A stretch of 64,000 bases of DNA from Chelydra serpentina (taxonomy: Eukaryota > Chordata > Testudines > Chelydridae), in contig JBAIAC010000010.1 of NCBI GenBank assembly GCA_037349315.1, forward strand, positions 29,056,001-29,120,000. Direction: 5' to 3'. Position numbers and translations under genes: made by a program. The notes beneath the pieces are model-generated. The model made no database searches. It was not told the origin of the DNA and saw only the letters and a list, made by a program, of their open reading frames with translations. This document shows positions 11,888 through 23,658 of this stretch, piece by piece; position 1 is the stretch's first letter, and every line of letters begins with the position of its first letter.

Positions 11888-12288
11888 CAGGGATCTCAAA
11901 CACGCGGCCTGCGGCGCTCTTCCCTGTGGCCGGCCGGGCTCCCCACACCCCCAATTTTTTTATTTTTACCCTCAGGCAGTTCCCGCCGCCAGACAGTTGT
12001 TCTGGCAGCAGGAACTGCGTGGGGGGTTAAAAAAAATAAAATTGGGGGCCGGAGGTGGGGTGGGGCACGGGGAGCCTGGCCGGCCGGAAGAGCTCCGCGG
12101 GCCGCATGGGAAGAGCTTTGCGGTTTCTGGGAGTGAGGGGGGAGGAGCGGGAAGCCGTGCGCACAGGGGAGGAGGCGGAGAAGGGGCGGGGCCGGGGGCA
12201 GCGAGGGAGCAGAGTCAGTGATGTAGCCTTCGGGCCAATGCACTAGTCCTCATGCGGCCCTCATGGTAATTTGAGTTTGAGACCCCTG
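11888..12288. mobile_element. hAT-type non-autonomous transposon, 401 bp
   Basis: Ends CAGGGATCTCAAAC and GTTTGAGACCCCTG are inverted repeats. The perfect 8-bp target duplication AGCTAAAT flanks it (11880-11887 and 12289-12296). Very GC-rich inside an AT-rich intron. The same family is at 55364-56105. Long open frames inside are an effect of the GC content, not genes. Confidence 0.85.
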
Positions 12289-12296
12289 AGCTAAAT

Positions 12297-12754
12297 GGAC
12301 AGTGACAACATTAGGCTGACAAATGCTTTTTTTGTTTGTTTTTTTTGTTTTTTTAACAAAACCAAGAATATACTCTTCAGAAAAGCATCTTAGCCAGGCA
12401 CATGACTTTTATAAATTTGTTGAGAGCAGACAGTATTTCTGCACTGTATAGTAGATAAGATCTCTATCCCCAAAGGATTTACATTTACATGCAAGACAGA
12501 CAATACAGAAGAGACAATTCACTGATGGACTAGATCATGTCCCACTTCAAAATGGTGCATTTTGTTTGCCTTTACAAAATATAAAACAGAGGGCAGATAT
12601 CCTCAGCTGGCATAAATCTACATAAATTAATGCATCTGGAGTTGATGATCTGGTATGAGTTTAAGAAGGCAGTTCGTTTTTAAAGACAGAAATTAAGACA
12701 TGGTACTAGTTTGCATAGTAAGAGCGTGAACCATTTTTCCATAAACTTCAATAG
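12297..12754. other. Unremarkable intronic stretch
   Basis: AT-rich sequence with a T-rich run near 12329-12356. Nothing recognised. Confidence 0.5.
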
Positions 12755-13290
12755 GTGTTGTTAGGATATAGATATTCAGGCCGGTCTGCAAAGGCCTATA
12801 CTTTAAGAATTTAGGTGTATTCTTATCACCTAGCTAGTTATAGAGGTATAAAAGAATGAATCAAAATCACTGTCTGCCAGTGTAAGGGCCTTCTCTTACT
12901 GTGGCAGTCTGAGGCCCTGTTCTTAGGCTAAGGCCTTTGGCTAAGCAACAGAGTCAGTCATAAGCTGGGAAGCGAACAGTCACATCCTCACCAGTCACAC
13001 TGAAATAAGGTGCTATTGGCTGTTAGGAATACAATCCTGTCCTGATAATGCCCATCACCTCCAGATAAAGGGAAGAGCCTAGAAGATGTAAAAGGAAACT
13101 TAGTTTGATAGCATCCTGTCTGGCAACAACTCACTTATCAATAGCTAGGATGTGAAATCCTCATACGTCTGACGAAGTGGGTCTTCGCCCACGAAAGCTT
13201 ATGCTCCAATACGTCTGTTAGTCTATAAGGTGCTACAGGACTCTTTGTTGCTCTTGCAGATCCAGACTGACAAGGCTACCCCTGATACTT
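12755..13290 (+). repeat. Interspersed repeat with a Penelope-like 3' tail
   Basis: Begins near TGTTAGGATATAGATATT. Its last 140 bp have the tail seen in Penelope-like elements elsewhere in the window: ACGAAGTGGGTCTTCGCCCA, then GAAAGCTTATGCTC, then TGTTAGTCTATAAGGTGC. The family name is unknown to me; the 5' part has no visible coding sequence. Confidence 0.5.
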
Positions 13291-13303
13291 GACCTCATTT
13301 CTT

Positions 13304-13838
13304 TGTTGTTCTGTCACTGTAGTCCCCATTTCCCTATTGTTTGTCTGTATAATCTCTGTCTGGTTCTGTGATTGTTTCTGTCTGCTGCATAATTAATTTT
13401 GCTGGGTGTAAACTAATTAAGGTGGTGGGATATAATTGGTTAGATAATCACATTACAATAGGTTAGGATTGGTTAGTTAAATTTCAGTAAAATGATTGGT
13501 TAAGGTATAGCTAAATCAGAACTCAAGTTTTAGTATATAGTCTGCAGTCAATCAGGAAGTAAGGGGGGAATGGGAACAGGGAATGGGGGTGGGGGAATTG
13601 GAATTATGTTTCGCTAAGGGTGGGGAGGAATGGGAACAGGGAATGGGAACAGGGACAAGCAAGGCTCTGTGGTGTCAGAGCTTGGAAGGGGGACAGTAAG
13701 GAAGGAAATTGGAATCATTGCTTGCTGGAAGTTCAACGCAATAAACATCAAAATTGTTTGCACCTTTGGACTTTGGTTGCTCTGTTCACGCGAGAAGGAC
13801 CAGGGAAGTGAGCGGGTGAAGGAATAAGCCCTCTAACA
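13304..13838 (+). mobile_element. Solo LTR-like segment of an endogenous retrovirus
   Basis: Starts TGTTGTTCTGTC and ends CCTCTAACA, so it has TG...CA ends. It carries a TATA-like AGTATATAGTC and a poly(A) signal AATAAAC near 13740 followed by a T/G-rich stretch, in proper LTR order. A G-rich internal repeat (GAATGGGAACAGG) occurs between about 13565 and 13665. I could not find matching 5-bp duplications, so ends are tentative. No retroviral gene accompanies it. Confidence 0.5.
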
Positions 13839-14551
13839 GGAGTTGGATCTGGAGTTCCACTAGAAAGGAAAACCTCAGAATGCTTATGTATACAATGATG
13901 TTTAATAAGTTTCACTTGTCTTTAAATCGTGAGAAATCAAACCCTACAGATGTGAACCAATTTTAACTGTGAACACAGCATCTTTTTTACCAATCTCAAA
14001 TTCTTCTTTGGTTTCACACAACACTAATATATGTTTAATTCATCCCTATATTTTTGAATTCATTCTGATTGGCCATCTTTGTAGACAGATTTGGAGTTCT
14101 TGTATAAGTTCGGATATAGCTTGATTTAATTGTATCCCATCAGGAAATCCCAAATCTAACTTGAATGAGCTAGTGTCATGACCACAGTGCTTATTTACTT
14201 GCCATGATTAAAAAAGTTTCAAATTTGATTGTTGCTGATTGAGTAAGATCTAATCTTTGCCAAGACTCCTGCATATTTCCTGGCCTAGTTTTGTTTTTGT
14301 TTTTTTTTAATGTTTGCTTTACTTTGTTTGTGTGGCTTAGTTTTAACTATCAAATTCAGTTAAATTGGGTTGGCTTACATCTTACAATGGTGGAAGGAGG
14401 GGCTTATCTGGGCTTCAACTTGTAAACATGAATGATTCCCCCAAACTGAAATCTATAGCTTGTAATGCAACCCATTTAGAAAATGAGCATTTCATTTACG
14501 TATAGCTTTAATCTAAAATGTTTTGCAAACTAAGTATACTTTAGACTAGAT
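13839..14551. other. Unremarkable intronic stretch
   Basis: AT-rich, with a T run near 14291-14309. Nothing recognised. Confidence 0.5.
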
Positions 14552-14722
14552 CAGTGGTTCGCAACCTATTTACCCTTGTGGGATGCATATGCAGCTTTCT
14601 GTGTGTTATGTGGGCAGCATCCAACCAATATATACACTACCTGTATGGCCCTGAGGCTGTCACATGGGCCACAACTGTGTGCTAATTGGTCCACAACCAG
14701 CCCACGGGTTTATGAACCATTG
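14552..14722. mobile_element. hAT-type MITE, 171 bp
   Basis: Ends CAGTGGTTCGCAACC and a matching inverted end TATGAACCATTG. Flanked by GACTAGAT (14544-14551) and AACTAGGT (14723-14730), an 8-bp duplication with two differences. Related by its CAGTGGTT end to the insertion at 30543. Confidence 0.65.
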
Positions 14723-14730
14723 AACTAGGT

Positions 14731-15727
14731 ACAAGAGTTTTTTCTTCAGAGATCACTGTTTATTGTTCTTCTTTTAAAAGCCAATGAATGAGAATGCAAC
14801 ACCTTCTGATTTCTTCAAATAAACTGTTATAATATCCCAACGGTAACATTTTAAGAACCATGGCCTCGTCAGCTTCTCCAAATAGCTCCTTGACATTAAC
14901 ATATACAGTGACTTTTACATTTAATTTATTCATCATTAAAAAAAACCAACCCCAAAAATCAAAGAAGAAACCAACACACAGTGAAAAAAGAAACCTTCCC
15001 AAATTCCCAATACCTGCTTTGACTTTCCTAACACACCTTACTTTAAGAAATTAACCCAGTAAAATGATCTCTACAATTAAATGGGAAAACTAGTTCTCTT
15101 TTATTGCCAATCTGCTTTTTGGAGGCTTAGAATATGAACACATTGGTCAGAGGATATTACCTCATGTTTACTTAATATTTAAATGGTTATTCAAACAATA
15201 CAGTGTTATTTTAAAATACGTTTTGCCTCATAAATAAGTGGCATTCATTATTTGTTTGCATGACTTTTTTTAAATATCAACCTTTAAAACTTCCATTAAT
15301 TAATATAATCTGTGTCATGAGTAACCAGTTTTGCTTTTATTCTCCTTCCATTGCAAAAAATTATGTCTATAACACACTCCTGGGCAGACCAGAGATTTAC
15401 ATAAACTGTTCTGTAAAAGAAAACACGTAATGCTGCTATATAAATAAGAATTTAATTAGCTCCTGCATTTTACCGCTCTTATTTTGTATTAACTCTTCAG
15501 TTACACCAACATTTGGACTGTCCAGAAAAAGGTTTACAGAGCTTTGTGAGCACACCAAATTTTTCACCCTGCTCTGAACAGAATACATATAGCTAGTGTA
15601 TAGTCCAAACCTAATCTAATGGAGTTTGCTTTTGCAGGTAGCTGAAACAACTTAAGTCCATGTCCAGGCTTTCTCACTAAACTTGGCTGTTGCTGTTTCC
15701 CTGCAGGAAAAAAAAAATTACCTATAC
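14731..15727. other. Unremarkable intronic stretch
   Basis: AT-rich sequence with poly-A/T runs. Nothing recognised; open frames here are short and lack family features. Confidence 0.5.
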
Positions 15728-17276
15728 AATAGCTATTGTTCTTCAAGATGTGTTGTGTACATATGCATTCCACTTCAGGTATATGTGTGCCTAATGCACT
15801 CAAGTTGGAGACTTTTGACAGCACTACCACTAAGTGGTGCGTGATGTGCCCCTGCTCTTGTCATGCTCCAAGTTTAAGGCATGTCTGCCTCCTCCCTTTC
15901 TGTTCCGTCAGCCCTCTACAATGTGCGTAGTAGAAGGGAAAGTGGGAGGGTTGTGGAACGTATATGTGCACAACATCTCTCAAAGAATTGCAGTTACTGT
16001 ACTGGCAACAAATGTTTCTTGAGAATTCAACCCCTTGCCGTGAGGTAGAGAGATTGGAAGTTGGGATGCAACAATTTGGCCTGATTCTGAGACAAGAGAT
16101 CCTTGACCAGAGAGAAATGTATCAGTGACCAAACGGAGAGCTGATGTAGGTCCATGAACCAATATTGTCTTGGCCATTCCTGGACCAGGGGATTAATGGT
16201 GCTTTGTCTCTTTTCAGTTTCCTGAGTACCCCTGGAATGAGAGGAACTAGAGGAATTCACAAAAAGATGACAAATGACTGGACTTTGGTCCCGCATGACC
16301 AATAAGCTTGTGTCTGAAGCTGACTGAGATATACCCCAGGCCTTTGGTAGATATATCTGTTACCAGAGTCATAGATGGTTCTGGGGAAAGAAATGGAACT
16401 CCTTTGCACTCATTCTGTAGATCCAAGCACCAATCCAAAGACTGAAGCACTCACGCAGGTACATAAATCTGTATGTCCGGAGGATGTCAGGAGGGACAAT
16501 ATACTGAATGGACGCAGGCCTGCGAACACCGACGACAAAATCTGGCATACAAAGTTAAGGATGAGGCCATGTAGCCCAGGAGCTGTAGGCAGGGATGCAC
16601 TGATGTTATTGGGTTGGACTAGAAGCTTTCTGAAATAAGCTTAAATACTGAAACCTTTCCCTTAGAAGATAACCCACGGCAGTCAAGGCATCTAGGTTTG
16701 GTTATAATTGGCTGCAACTGTGATTTGTCCAAATTTAGTTTCAGGTTCAGATGCAATGAGCTGTCTCATGACAATGCTGCTGTTTTGGACTCTGTTGCTT
16801 TATGCTTGGTGAGACAGCCCATCATCTAGGAAACATTTGAAAATCTAAGCAGATCTTCATGCACTTCATGAACACCCTTGGAGCTGATGACAGCTTATAG
16901 GGAAGTACTGTGAGATGGGCCCCTGAAAAGAGACAGGGAAGGTGCATTGGGAAAAGGGAGGGAGGTTAATTGGATAACATATCCCTCATTTACTGTGCTG
17001 AGCACCAACTTGTCTCACAATGTTTTCTCAAACAGAGTGGAGAAGGGACAGGCGTGTTCCAAAGGGAATTGATATAGTTAGCGTGCAGTCCTCAATGGAG
17101 CAGTCAAAATGACTCCATGGAGTTATCTGGTGAGAAGAGCCTGCTGTAGACGAAGATGACTATCAAGGCGGTCTTGACAGTCGAGGAACCCTATGATCTC
17201 TGCTAAAAAGAGAATCTATAGTAAGGGTGTGACCTAAACTGTTTTATTTTAGTCACTGGAGTGTAAACTCCTAAGG
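15728..17276 (-). mobile_element. DIRS-like retrotransposon relic B, 3' part
   Basis: Minus-strand frames include an RNase H-like piece (about 16450-16250, SMTLVTDISTKGLG) and the segment preceding the recombinase (about 16302-16027, LLSQNQAKLLHPNFQSLYLT). A diverged terminal hairpin module follows at 15735-15990: a GTTCTTCAAGATGTG motif near its left end and an inverted counterpart near its right end. The recombinase itself is missing. A Penelope-like element (17325-18773) interrupts the copy, and gag-like sequence may resume at 18784. Confidence 0.5.
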
Positions 17277-17324
17277 TACAAAGCATTGAACAAGAGTCTT
17301 TCAGTGTGCACCCAGTATTTTCTG

Positions 17325-17990
17325 TTTCAGAGGGGTTAGTCTGTATCTCCCAAAACAATGAGGAGTCCTTGTGGCACTTTACAGACTAACAAATGTATTT
17401 GGACATAAGCTTTTGTGGGCTAAAACCCACTTCATCAGATCCATGGAGTGGAAAATACAGTAGAAAGGTATAAATACACAGCATATGAAAAGATGGGAGT
17501 TGCCTTACCAAGTTGGGGGGGGGGGGTGAATGTCAGTGCTAATGAGCCAATTCAATTAAGGTGGAAGTGGACTATTCTCAACAGTTGACAAGAAGGGAGG
17601 AAAAAAATCACTTTTGTAGTGCTAATGAGTTCAATGTAATCAAGGTGGCCCATTTCAAACAGTTGACAAGAAGGTATGAGTATCAGCAGGGTGGGGGGAA
17701 TTAGTTTTTGTAGTGGCCCATCCTCTCCCAGTCTTTATTCAGGCCTAACTTGATGGTGTCCAATTTGCAAATTAATTCCAGTTCTGCAGTTTCTCACTGG
17801 AGTCTGTTTCTGAAGTTTTTTTGTTGAAGAATTGCCACTTTTAAGTCTGTTATTGAGTGTCCAGGGAGATTGAAGTGTTTTCCTACTGGTTTCGAATGTT
17901 ATAATTCTTGATGTCAGATTTGTGTCCATTTATTCTTTTGCGTAGAGACTGTCCAGTCTGGCCAATGTACATGGCAGAGGGGCATTGCTG
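17325..17990 (-). mobile_element. Penelope-like element, inverted left arm
   Basis: Reads on the minus strand as a Penelope-like 3' end: the tail (17330-17440, with the inverted AGCTTTTGTGGGCTAAAACC motif) lies at the left, and GIY-YIG-domain sequence at 17735-17990. The inner part (about 17900-17990) is a near-perfect inverted copy of 18173-18262 in the right arm. A G run lies near 17515-17527. Broken by frameshifts. Confidence 0.7.
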
Positions 17991-18004
17991 GCACATCATC
18001 AACT

Positions 18005-18471
18005 ACACACCACACAACAAAAACACTAACCTAGGAACCAAATCCTGCAACAAACCCCAGTGCCAACTCTGTCCGCATATCTATTGAAGGCACACCATCA
18101 TAGGACCTAACCACATCAGCCACACCATTAGGGGGTCGTTCACCTGCACATCTACCAATGTGATATATGCCATCATGTGCCAGCAATGCCCCTCTGCCAT
18201 GTACATTGGCCAAACTGGACAGTCTCTACGCAAAAGAATAAACGGACACAAATCTGACATCAGGAATCATCACATTCAAAAGCCAGTAGGTGAACACTTC
18301 AACCTCTCTAATCACTCAATGAAAGACTTTAAAGTGGCTATTTTGCAACAGATATACTTCAAAGACAGGCTCCAACGAGAAACTGCTGAATTGGAATTAA
18401 TATGCAAACTAGATACCATTACCTTAGGCTTGAATATTGACTGTGGGTGGCTCGGTCATTACGTTAATTGA
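18005..18471 (+). pseudogene. GIY-YIG endonuclease domain of a Penelope-like retroelement
   Basis: The frame shows a Cys-rich finger (SCNKPQCQLC) followed, after an in-frame stop near 18084, by the 103-residue open part from 18160. That part carries IYAIMCQQC and MYIGQTGQSLRKRINGH, the GIY-YIG catalytic block, then PVGEHFNL and RETAELELI. In intact elements this domain nicks target DNA for reverse transcription. Here the reverse transcriptase is absent and the stop makes the copy dead. It is the right arm of a head-to-head pair with 17325-17990. Confidence 0.8.
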
Positions 18472-18773
18472 ATTTATTTCCCCTCCTTAAAAAACTCTTA
18501 ACGCCTTTGTGTCAACTGTCTGTAATGTAATGGGCCATGTTGATTATCACTTCAAAAGTTTCTACTGATAACAGTTCCTTTCAATTAATTAGCCTCTTAA
18601 CATTGATATAGACACTCCCACCTTTTCATGTTTCTCTGAATGTATAAATATCTGATTACTGTATGTTCCATTCCATGTATCCGATGAAGTGGGTTCTTAA
18701 CCCACGAAAGCTTATGCTGAAATAAATTTGTTAGTCTCTAAGGTGCCACAGGTATTTTTCTTGTTTTCTTTTT
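18472..18773 (+). mobile_element. 3' tail of the Penelope-like element, right arm
   Basis: Follows the GIY-YIG domain and ends with GATGAAGTGGGTTCTTAACC, CGAAAGCTTATGCTGAAATA and TTAGTCTCTAAGGTGCC. The 10-bp ACTCCTAAGG occurs right after it (18774-18783) and also at 17267-17276 left of the pair, which may be the target duplication of an insertion into the DIRS relic. Confidence 0.65.
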
Positions 18774-18783
18774 ACTCCTAAGG

Positions 18784-19457
18784 AAGTGGCTACCCTTGCC
18801 ATGAGGTTCTGGAAGACCTCGAAGGTCCTTGGGTGGGGGGCAGGGGAGGAGGGGGGGAAAGAGGAGATGTCCACTTTGGAGTGATGGCTTCATCTGCAGA
18901 AGATAATGAACTATGGGTAGGGAACATCCAGAGGTTCTTTCATCATTTCTCCTTCCTCCATAGGGTCCAGTACAGTGGGTGAAGGGATGGTAGCAGGATC
19001 ATGGGTAGAGGTTTCCTGTACTGGGGGAGGAGTAGACTCTCTATTAAAATGTGACTATGATGGAGATCTAGAATCTCTCAGAGCACCCCAAGACCAGTAA
19101 GACATTGCATTGCCTAAGTCATCCATGGTGGGGGACACCATGCTGGTGCCTCTTCAGAAGAAAACTAGCCCTGTTCCTTAGATCCTGTCACTCTGATAAG
19201 AGGTCTATAAGGTAAACTGAAGACTTCTAAAGCAATAGAGTTTCCTCCCTTTCAGAGACCAGAGAAGAAATGTAGATTTTTTCAGAATAGGGAAGAACAG
19301 TCCCATTGGCGCTCAAGGTGGACTGGGAGACACCCGCGAATATAATGAAAATGAGGATTCAGGTGGTTGGAATGCTGATAAAGTGATCAGTACTGGCAGT
19401 GCCAGTGTAATAGTCTGGTGAGATGGTGCAGCTCAAATGATGTCAAAGGAGCCAGTA
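18784..19457 (-). mobile_element. Probable gag-like part of DIRS relic B
   Basis: Resumes after the Penelope-like insertion and resembles in composition the gag-like leader of relic A, with scattered stops. G-rich near 18830-18860. No convincing domain, so the link to 15728-17276 rests on position and on the flanking ACTCCTAAGG repeat. Confidence 0.35.
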
Positions 19458-19550
19458 CGACTGCTGCAGAAGTCACAGAGGTCCCTGAAAGTCACAGAAT
19501 CCGTGACTTCTGAGACCTCCGTGACGGATTCGCAGCATTACTGATAAGTA
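19458..19550. repeat. Second copy of the GTCACGGA-motif repeat
   Basis: Carries CAGAATCCGTGACTTCTGAG and CTCCGTGACGGATTCGC, the motifs of the 1131-1333 repeat. Shorter, ends uncertain. Confidence 0.45.
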
Positions 19551-20979
19551 AATGGGATTTTACTGACATTTAAAAAAAAAAAAAAAAAAAAAAAAAACGA
19601 CAACAATGGTACTCACTTTTAATTATGTCACCAAAAAAAAAAATCCAGAAAAATATATGATGTACCAACAAACCAAGGATGGAAGAATGAAAAATATATC
19701 TATATCTATATATATTCATGTGTATAGTATATCAGTCAAGATACTACTGTGACTGGCACCCTATATATACACACACCATACAGTGAACAAGGAGCATGCA
19801 TAAAGACATCCCTTTATGCAACATTTTTAAATTTCTTCACATGTGTTATAAGATGTGCATGTTTTGCAGGGTGAGGGTTTAAAAAAAGTGTTCAAGACTT
19901 CATTTGCATTGTTATCCATTCTTGTTACCTCCACTCTCTCCCCTTTTAAATGCTGCAACTACAATTTGAGCTCTTTCAATACATTAAGTTGACTAGTACA
20001 GTTCAAATTGGGAACTACTAATTATAGAAATCACAATCCTTAGTAGTAAATGTTAGCAAGATCAGATGCCTCTAGTTTACTTAATGGTAACTTCCTGAAT
20101 TCCATTAGAATATTTTTACCATTTTACAACCAGAATAGAAACTTCTTATAAAAAATGGTCAGTGCATTTCAAACAATATAACAGTTTTATAAGTGAACAT
20201 CAACTGTAACAAACAGCGATTAAATTATCTTGTAATTGTACAACGTCCTATAACTGTGTCCAACAGTTACTTTTTTTTAAATAGAATTGCAAACATTCAT
20301 ATTTGGTGAGTGAAAATACATGAAACTTAGCTTGTATTGAAAAATGTTAATTATAACATGCTTAGCCAATCAGAAAAAAAGTTTAAAATACCTGAAAATA
20401 TATTATTGTTCATGGTAAAGTAAACACAGGACATCTCAGTTTTCTTATACATTATTTAATTGTTCTTAGGGATCACTCAGCTGGAAGCAATTTCTTCTTA
20501 TATAGCCACATTTCAATGTAAAAACATCTACAGTGTCTCAGATTATTGCTGTTTATCATGCACACAGTGCCACAGGTGTATAGCATTTTACCAAACATTT
20601 AATATATACAACTCATAGAAATGTTTTGAAAACATATCCCATTCAACACATTCTCTATTAGACCAGAGCTTTGTAATATCCTTACAAAAAAAAGTTGCAA
20701 AGATTTTGCTATAATGTAAGAATATTCTACACTATCAAGTAAACCAACCATTTAAGATATTCTAGCTAAGGTGGATATTTTTGTAATAAAAACTGCAATA
20801 GTTTGTATGATAGCCAGTGTTAAAAAATGTTCAAAATTATTTTGCAGCACTGAAATAGGAAACATGCTGATTAAACTCTTTGATTAAGTTCTTTGTAAAA
20901 TGGTTAAAGTTCTGCAAACATAAAACATTTACCACTATTCACATTAAAATATATTCCTACAAAAATCAAACAGACTTAC
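19551..20979. other. AT-rich intronic stretch with low-complexity runs
   Basis: Contains an A run at about 19570-19597 and a TATATC-type run near 19695-19730. The remainder up to the next exon is AT-rich unique sequence with no recognised element. Confidence 0.55.
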
Positions 20980-21152
20980 CACTTCTGATCATTGTACATC
21001 CTATTAATTCTGTCCCACTCTGCATTCAGCTGTGTTAGTGCATCTCCTATTTGAATAGCTTCAGGTCCAGATGCTTCCAGTATAACATCAGGTTGTTTCT
21101 CATGAATGACTGCAATCTGGTCCCCAAGTTTGTCCAAAACGTCTTTTATGTT
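20980..21152 (-). CDS. UTRN: Utrophin exon (dystrophin exon 43-equivalent)
   Basis: 173 bp, the same as dystrophin exon 43, phase 0 to phase 2. Acceptor TTGTAG|AAC, strong donor GTG|GTAAGT. The peptide [20 protein letters not shown] is the same as human utrophin apart from one residue, and it ends [13 protein letters not shown]. It supplies the last two helices of repeat 16. The following intron of about 9.7 kb is one of the two largest in the window and holds most of the left-side mobile elements. Confidence 0.96.
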
Positions 21153-22085
21153 CTACAAGCACAATGATGGCACCAACCCATTAGTAAAGTCAACACCAAC
21201 AGGAAACAAGAATGGTTAATAGCCCCTTCAAAAAACATTGTAAATATTGCCAGTTGAACAACCAGAAATGGAAGACACTGGCTATCATGGGAAGAGCACC
21301 AACAGTTGATAAATCAACAGAGAAAAACGGTTTTCAGTTGCACCTTTTTAATCATCTATCCTTTCCACGAACTTATAAGAGGACAACATATATATTTACA
21401 GCCAATTGGTTTTTGAGTTAAAGGAACATGAAGTATTAGAATGAACTTTACTTTTTCTCTTATTGTTTTGAGCAAAAAATGCACTTGCAATACACTGAAG
21501 GTTAATTTTTCTCTTTCTTCCTCATCTCATCAAAACTTCCTTTGAAGTCTCATAAGAAAAGGGGTAGTTTAAATTACTCCCCACACAATCTCTGACATAC
21601 CCAGAACTGAATTAAAGTAATGTGAACATTTTAACTTCAAAGGACAAAAAGACTTTCAGAGTTAATATTGCCAATTCCAAACATATTGCAGTATTGTGTC
21701 TAGATGTTCCAAAACCTTACACAGTTCTGGCACTATTGTGAGATTTCTCCATGATCTAGCTACAATGGCATATGGATGAAATAGCAGAATTACTTTGTAT
21801 TTATCTATTGCCGTTTCATCATTTCCATAAATTCTATACACTTCTGCATGCTATTTTTCTTCCAAATGTATTTTAAATAATGTGAGATTGTAAAAAGAAA
21901 AATGTATGGGACACTATTACCTAAAACTATGATGAGCCTTTTAAAACTCATACAATATTACTATCAGCACTGGAATTCCTCCTCTGTGGGTGCACATATA
22001 CAGCAAGGAGACAATAGGGACTGAAAACAGCATTATCATCAAAATGGATCAAAACACCCCACCCTGACAAGCCATGATGTTATAG
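21153..22085. other. Unremarkable intronic stretch
   Basis: AT-rich, no recognised element. Confidence 0.5.
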
Positions 22086-22491
22086 CAGGGGTGAGCAACC
22101 TTTTTGGCCCGAGGGCCACATTGGGGAATAGAAATTGAATGGCAGGCCATGAATGGTCACAAAATTGGGGTTGGGTGCAGAAGGGGGTGCAGGCCTGGGT
22201 TGGAGCAGGGGATGAGAGATTTGGGGTGTAGGAGGGTGCTCTGGGCTGAGATCGAGGGGTTTGGAGAGCGGGAGGGGTATCAGGGCTGGGACAGGGGGGA
22301 GAGGCTCAGGGGTGCAGGCTCCGAGCAGTGCTTACCTCAAGTGGCTCCCGGAAGCAGTGACCCCCAACCCAGCACCCTGGCCGGAGCAGGGCCGAGCCAC
22401 GTGGTGCGGCCCCCGACCCAGCACCCGGACAGAGCACCAGAGCGGAGCCAAGCTGCATGGTGCAGCTCGCGGGCCTTACTTTGCCCACCTG
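22086..22491. mobile_element. hAT-type non-autonomous transposon, about 406 bp
   Basis: Starts CAGGGGTGAGCAACC and ends with an inverted counterpart near TTTGCCCACCTG. Flanks TGTTATAG (22078-22085) and TGTTGCAG (22492-22499) match at 6 of 8 positions, an aged 8-bp duplication. GC-rich with long spurious frames. Confidence 0.65.
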
Positions 22492-22499
22492 TGTTGCAG

Positions 22500-23658
22500 A
22501 TATGTATGCTTTGGAAAACCTTTCGGTAAGCAATAGTAATTGCTTTTCTCAGTGAAACAGTTCAGCAATTTTAATTCTCCCTTGCTACAAAAACTAATAA
22601 ATGGTACTAGTCCAGGAGTCCTCAGACTGTGGTTTGTAGAGAGCTGGTGAGTCACATGTTGCTAGCTCTTTCTCCTATTTCCAGCCTCTTTTATAGCACT
22701 TTGCAAATAAATTACAAAGCAGCATCGGGACATGTATAAAAGCAGCAGGCAACAAGCAGAAGAAGCAGTCAGCCTAGCAACTTCTGTCAGGGGACATCGC
22801 TACAAAGGGAAGCTTGTGCATGAATGGGAAACATCAGAAGGCAAAAAACCATGCATGGAACAGAGACGTATATCTGGGATGAGGAATGAAATGCAAAATA
22901 AAAGGAGACCACGTATAAGTTTCAAAAACTTTCAAAGCAACTAGGATTTAGATCCATAAGTATCTAATTCACTTCTGAAAATGGACTCCGTTGTTTAGGA
23001 AAATTTTACCCAACAAGTTACTTTTTCAAAAACAAAAATTAACAAAGTATGCGAGTAGTCCCATTGCCTTCAACTGGGATGAGTATGTGCTTAGGTGCTT
23101 TGCTGAATTGGGACACGAGTATTTTCATACTTAAAGTTAAACATGTGATTTGCTCACTCAAACCTTATTTGCAGTAAGCTCAGCTATGAACAAATACTTT
23201 CCTAATACTTTTCCAAATAAGTTACAGCTGCGGTTACTACAGGGATACGTGTATGAAATCATGGCTGAGACACTGGAAGGGAATTTGACCCATTAGGATC
23301 TCTCTCTTTAAATAAGATGTTGATCACACTATGAAAAAAATTGGAATCCGTGTATCAGTCAACATTTTAAACAGACAACTGTAAAATTTCACTGAAAGAA
23401 AACAACCACTTCTCACATCTCTACGTGCCATTTCAAACGTGAGCATTCCAAATGGAGAGAGAAAATATGCACTGACACGTGACAGTTACCAACAATAGCT
23501 ACAGTGGGAAGGACACAACTGGGATTTATTTATTATTTTCTACATGATATATATTGAACCAGAACACTACACAAGTTGAAAATGTAACCACAATCATTTC
23601 TTGGTTTTCATCCTTTTTTGTTGCTCTTTTTGCAATACAACACTTAGATTTGCAATAC
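22500..23658. other. Unremarkable intronic stretch
   Basis: No recognised element; open frames are short and without features. Confidence 0.5.

Noticed and set aside
22732..22944. A 70-codon Lys/Arg-rich plus frame
   Set aside because: No family features, no splice or promoter context, inside a utrophin intron.
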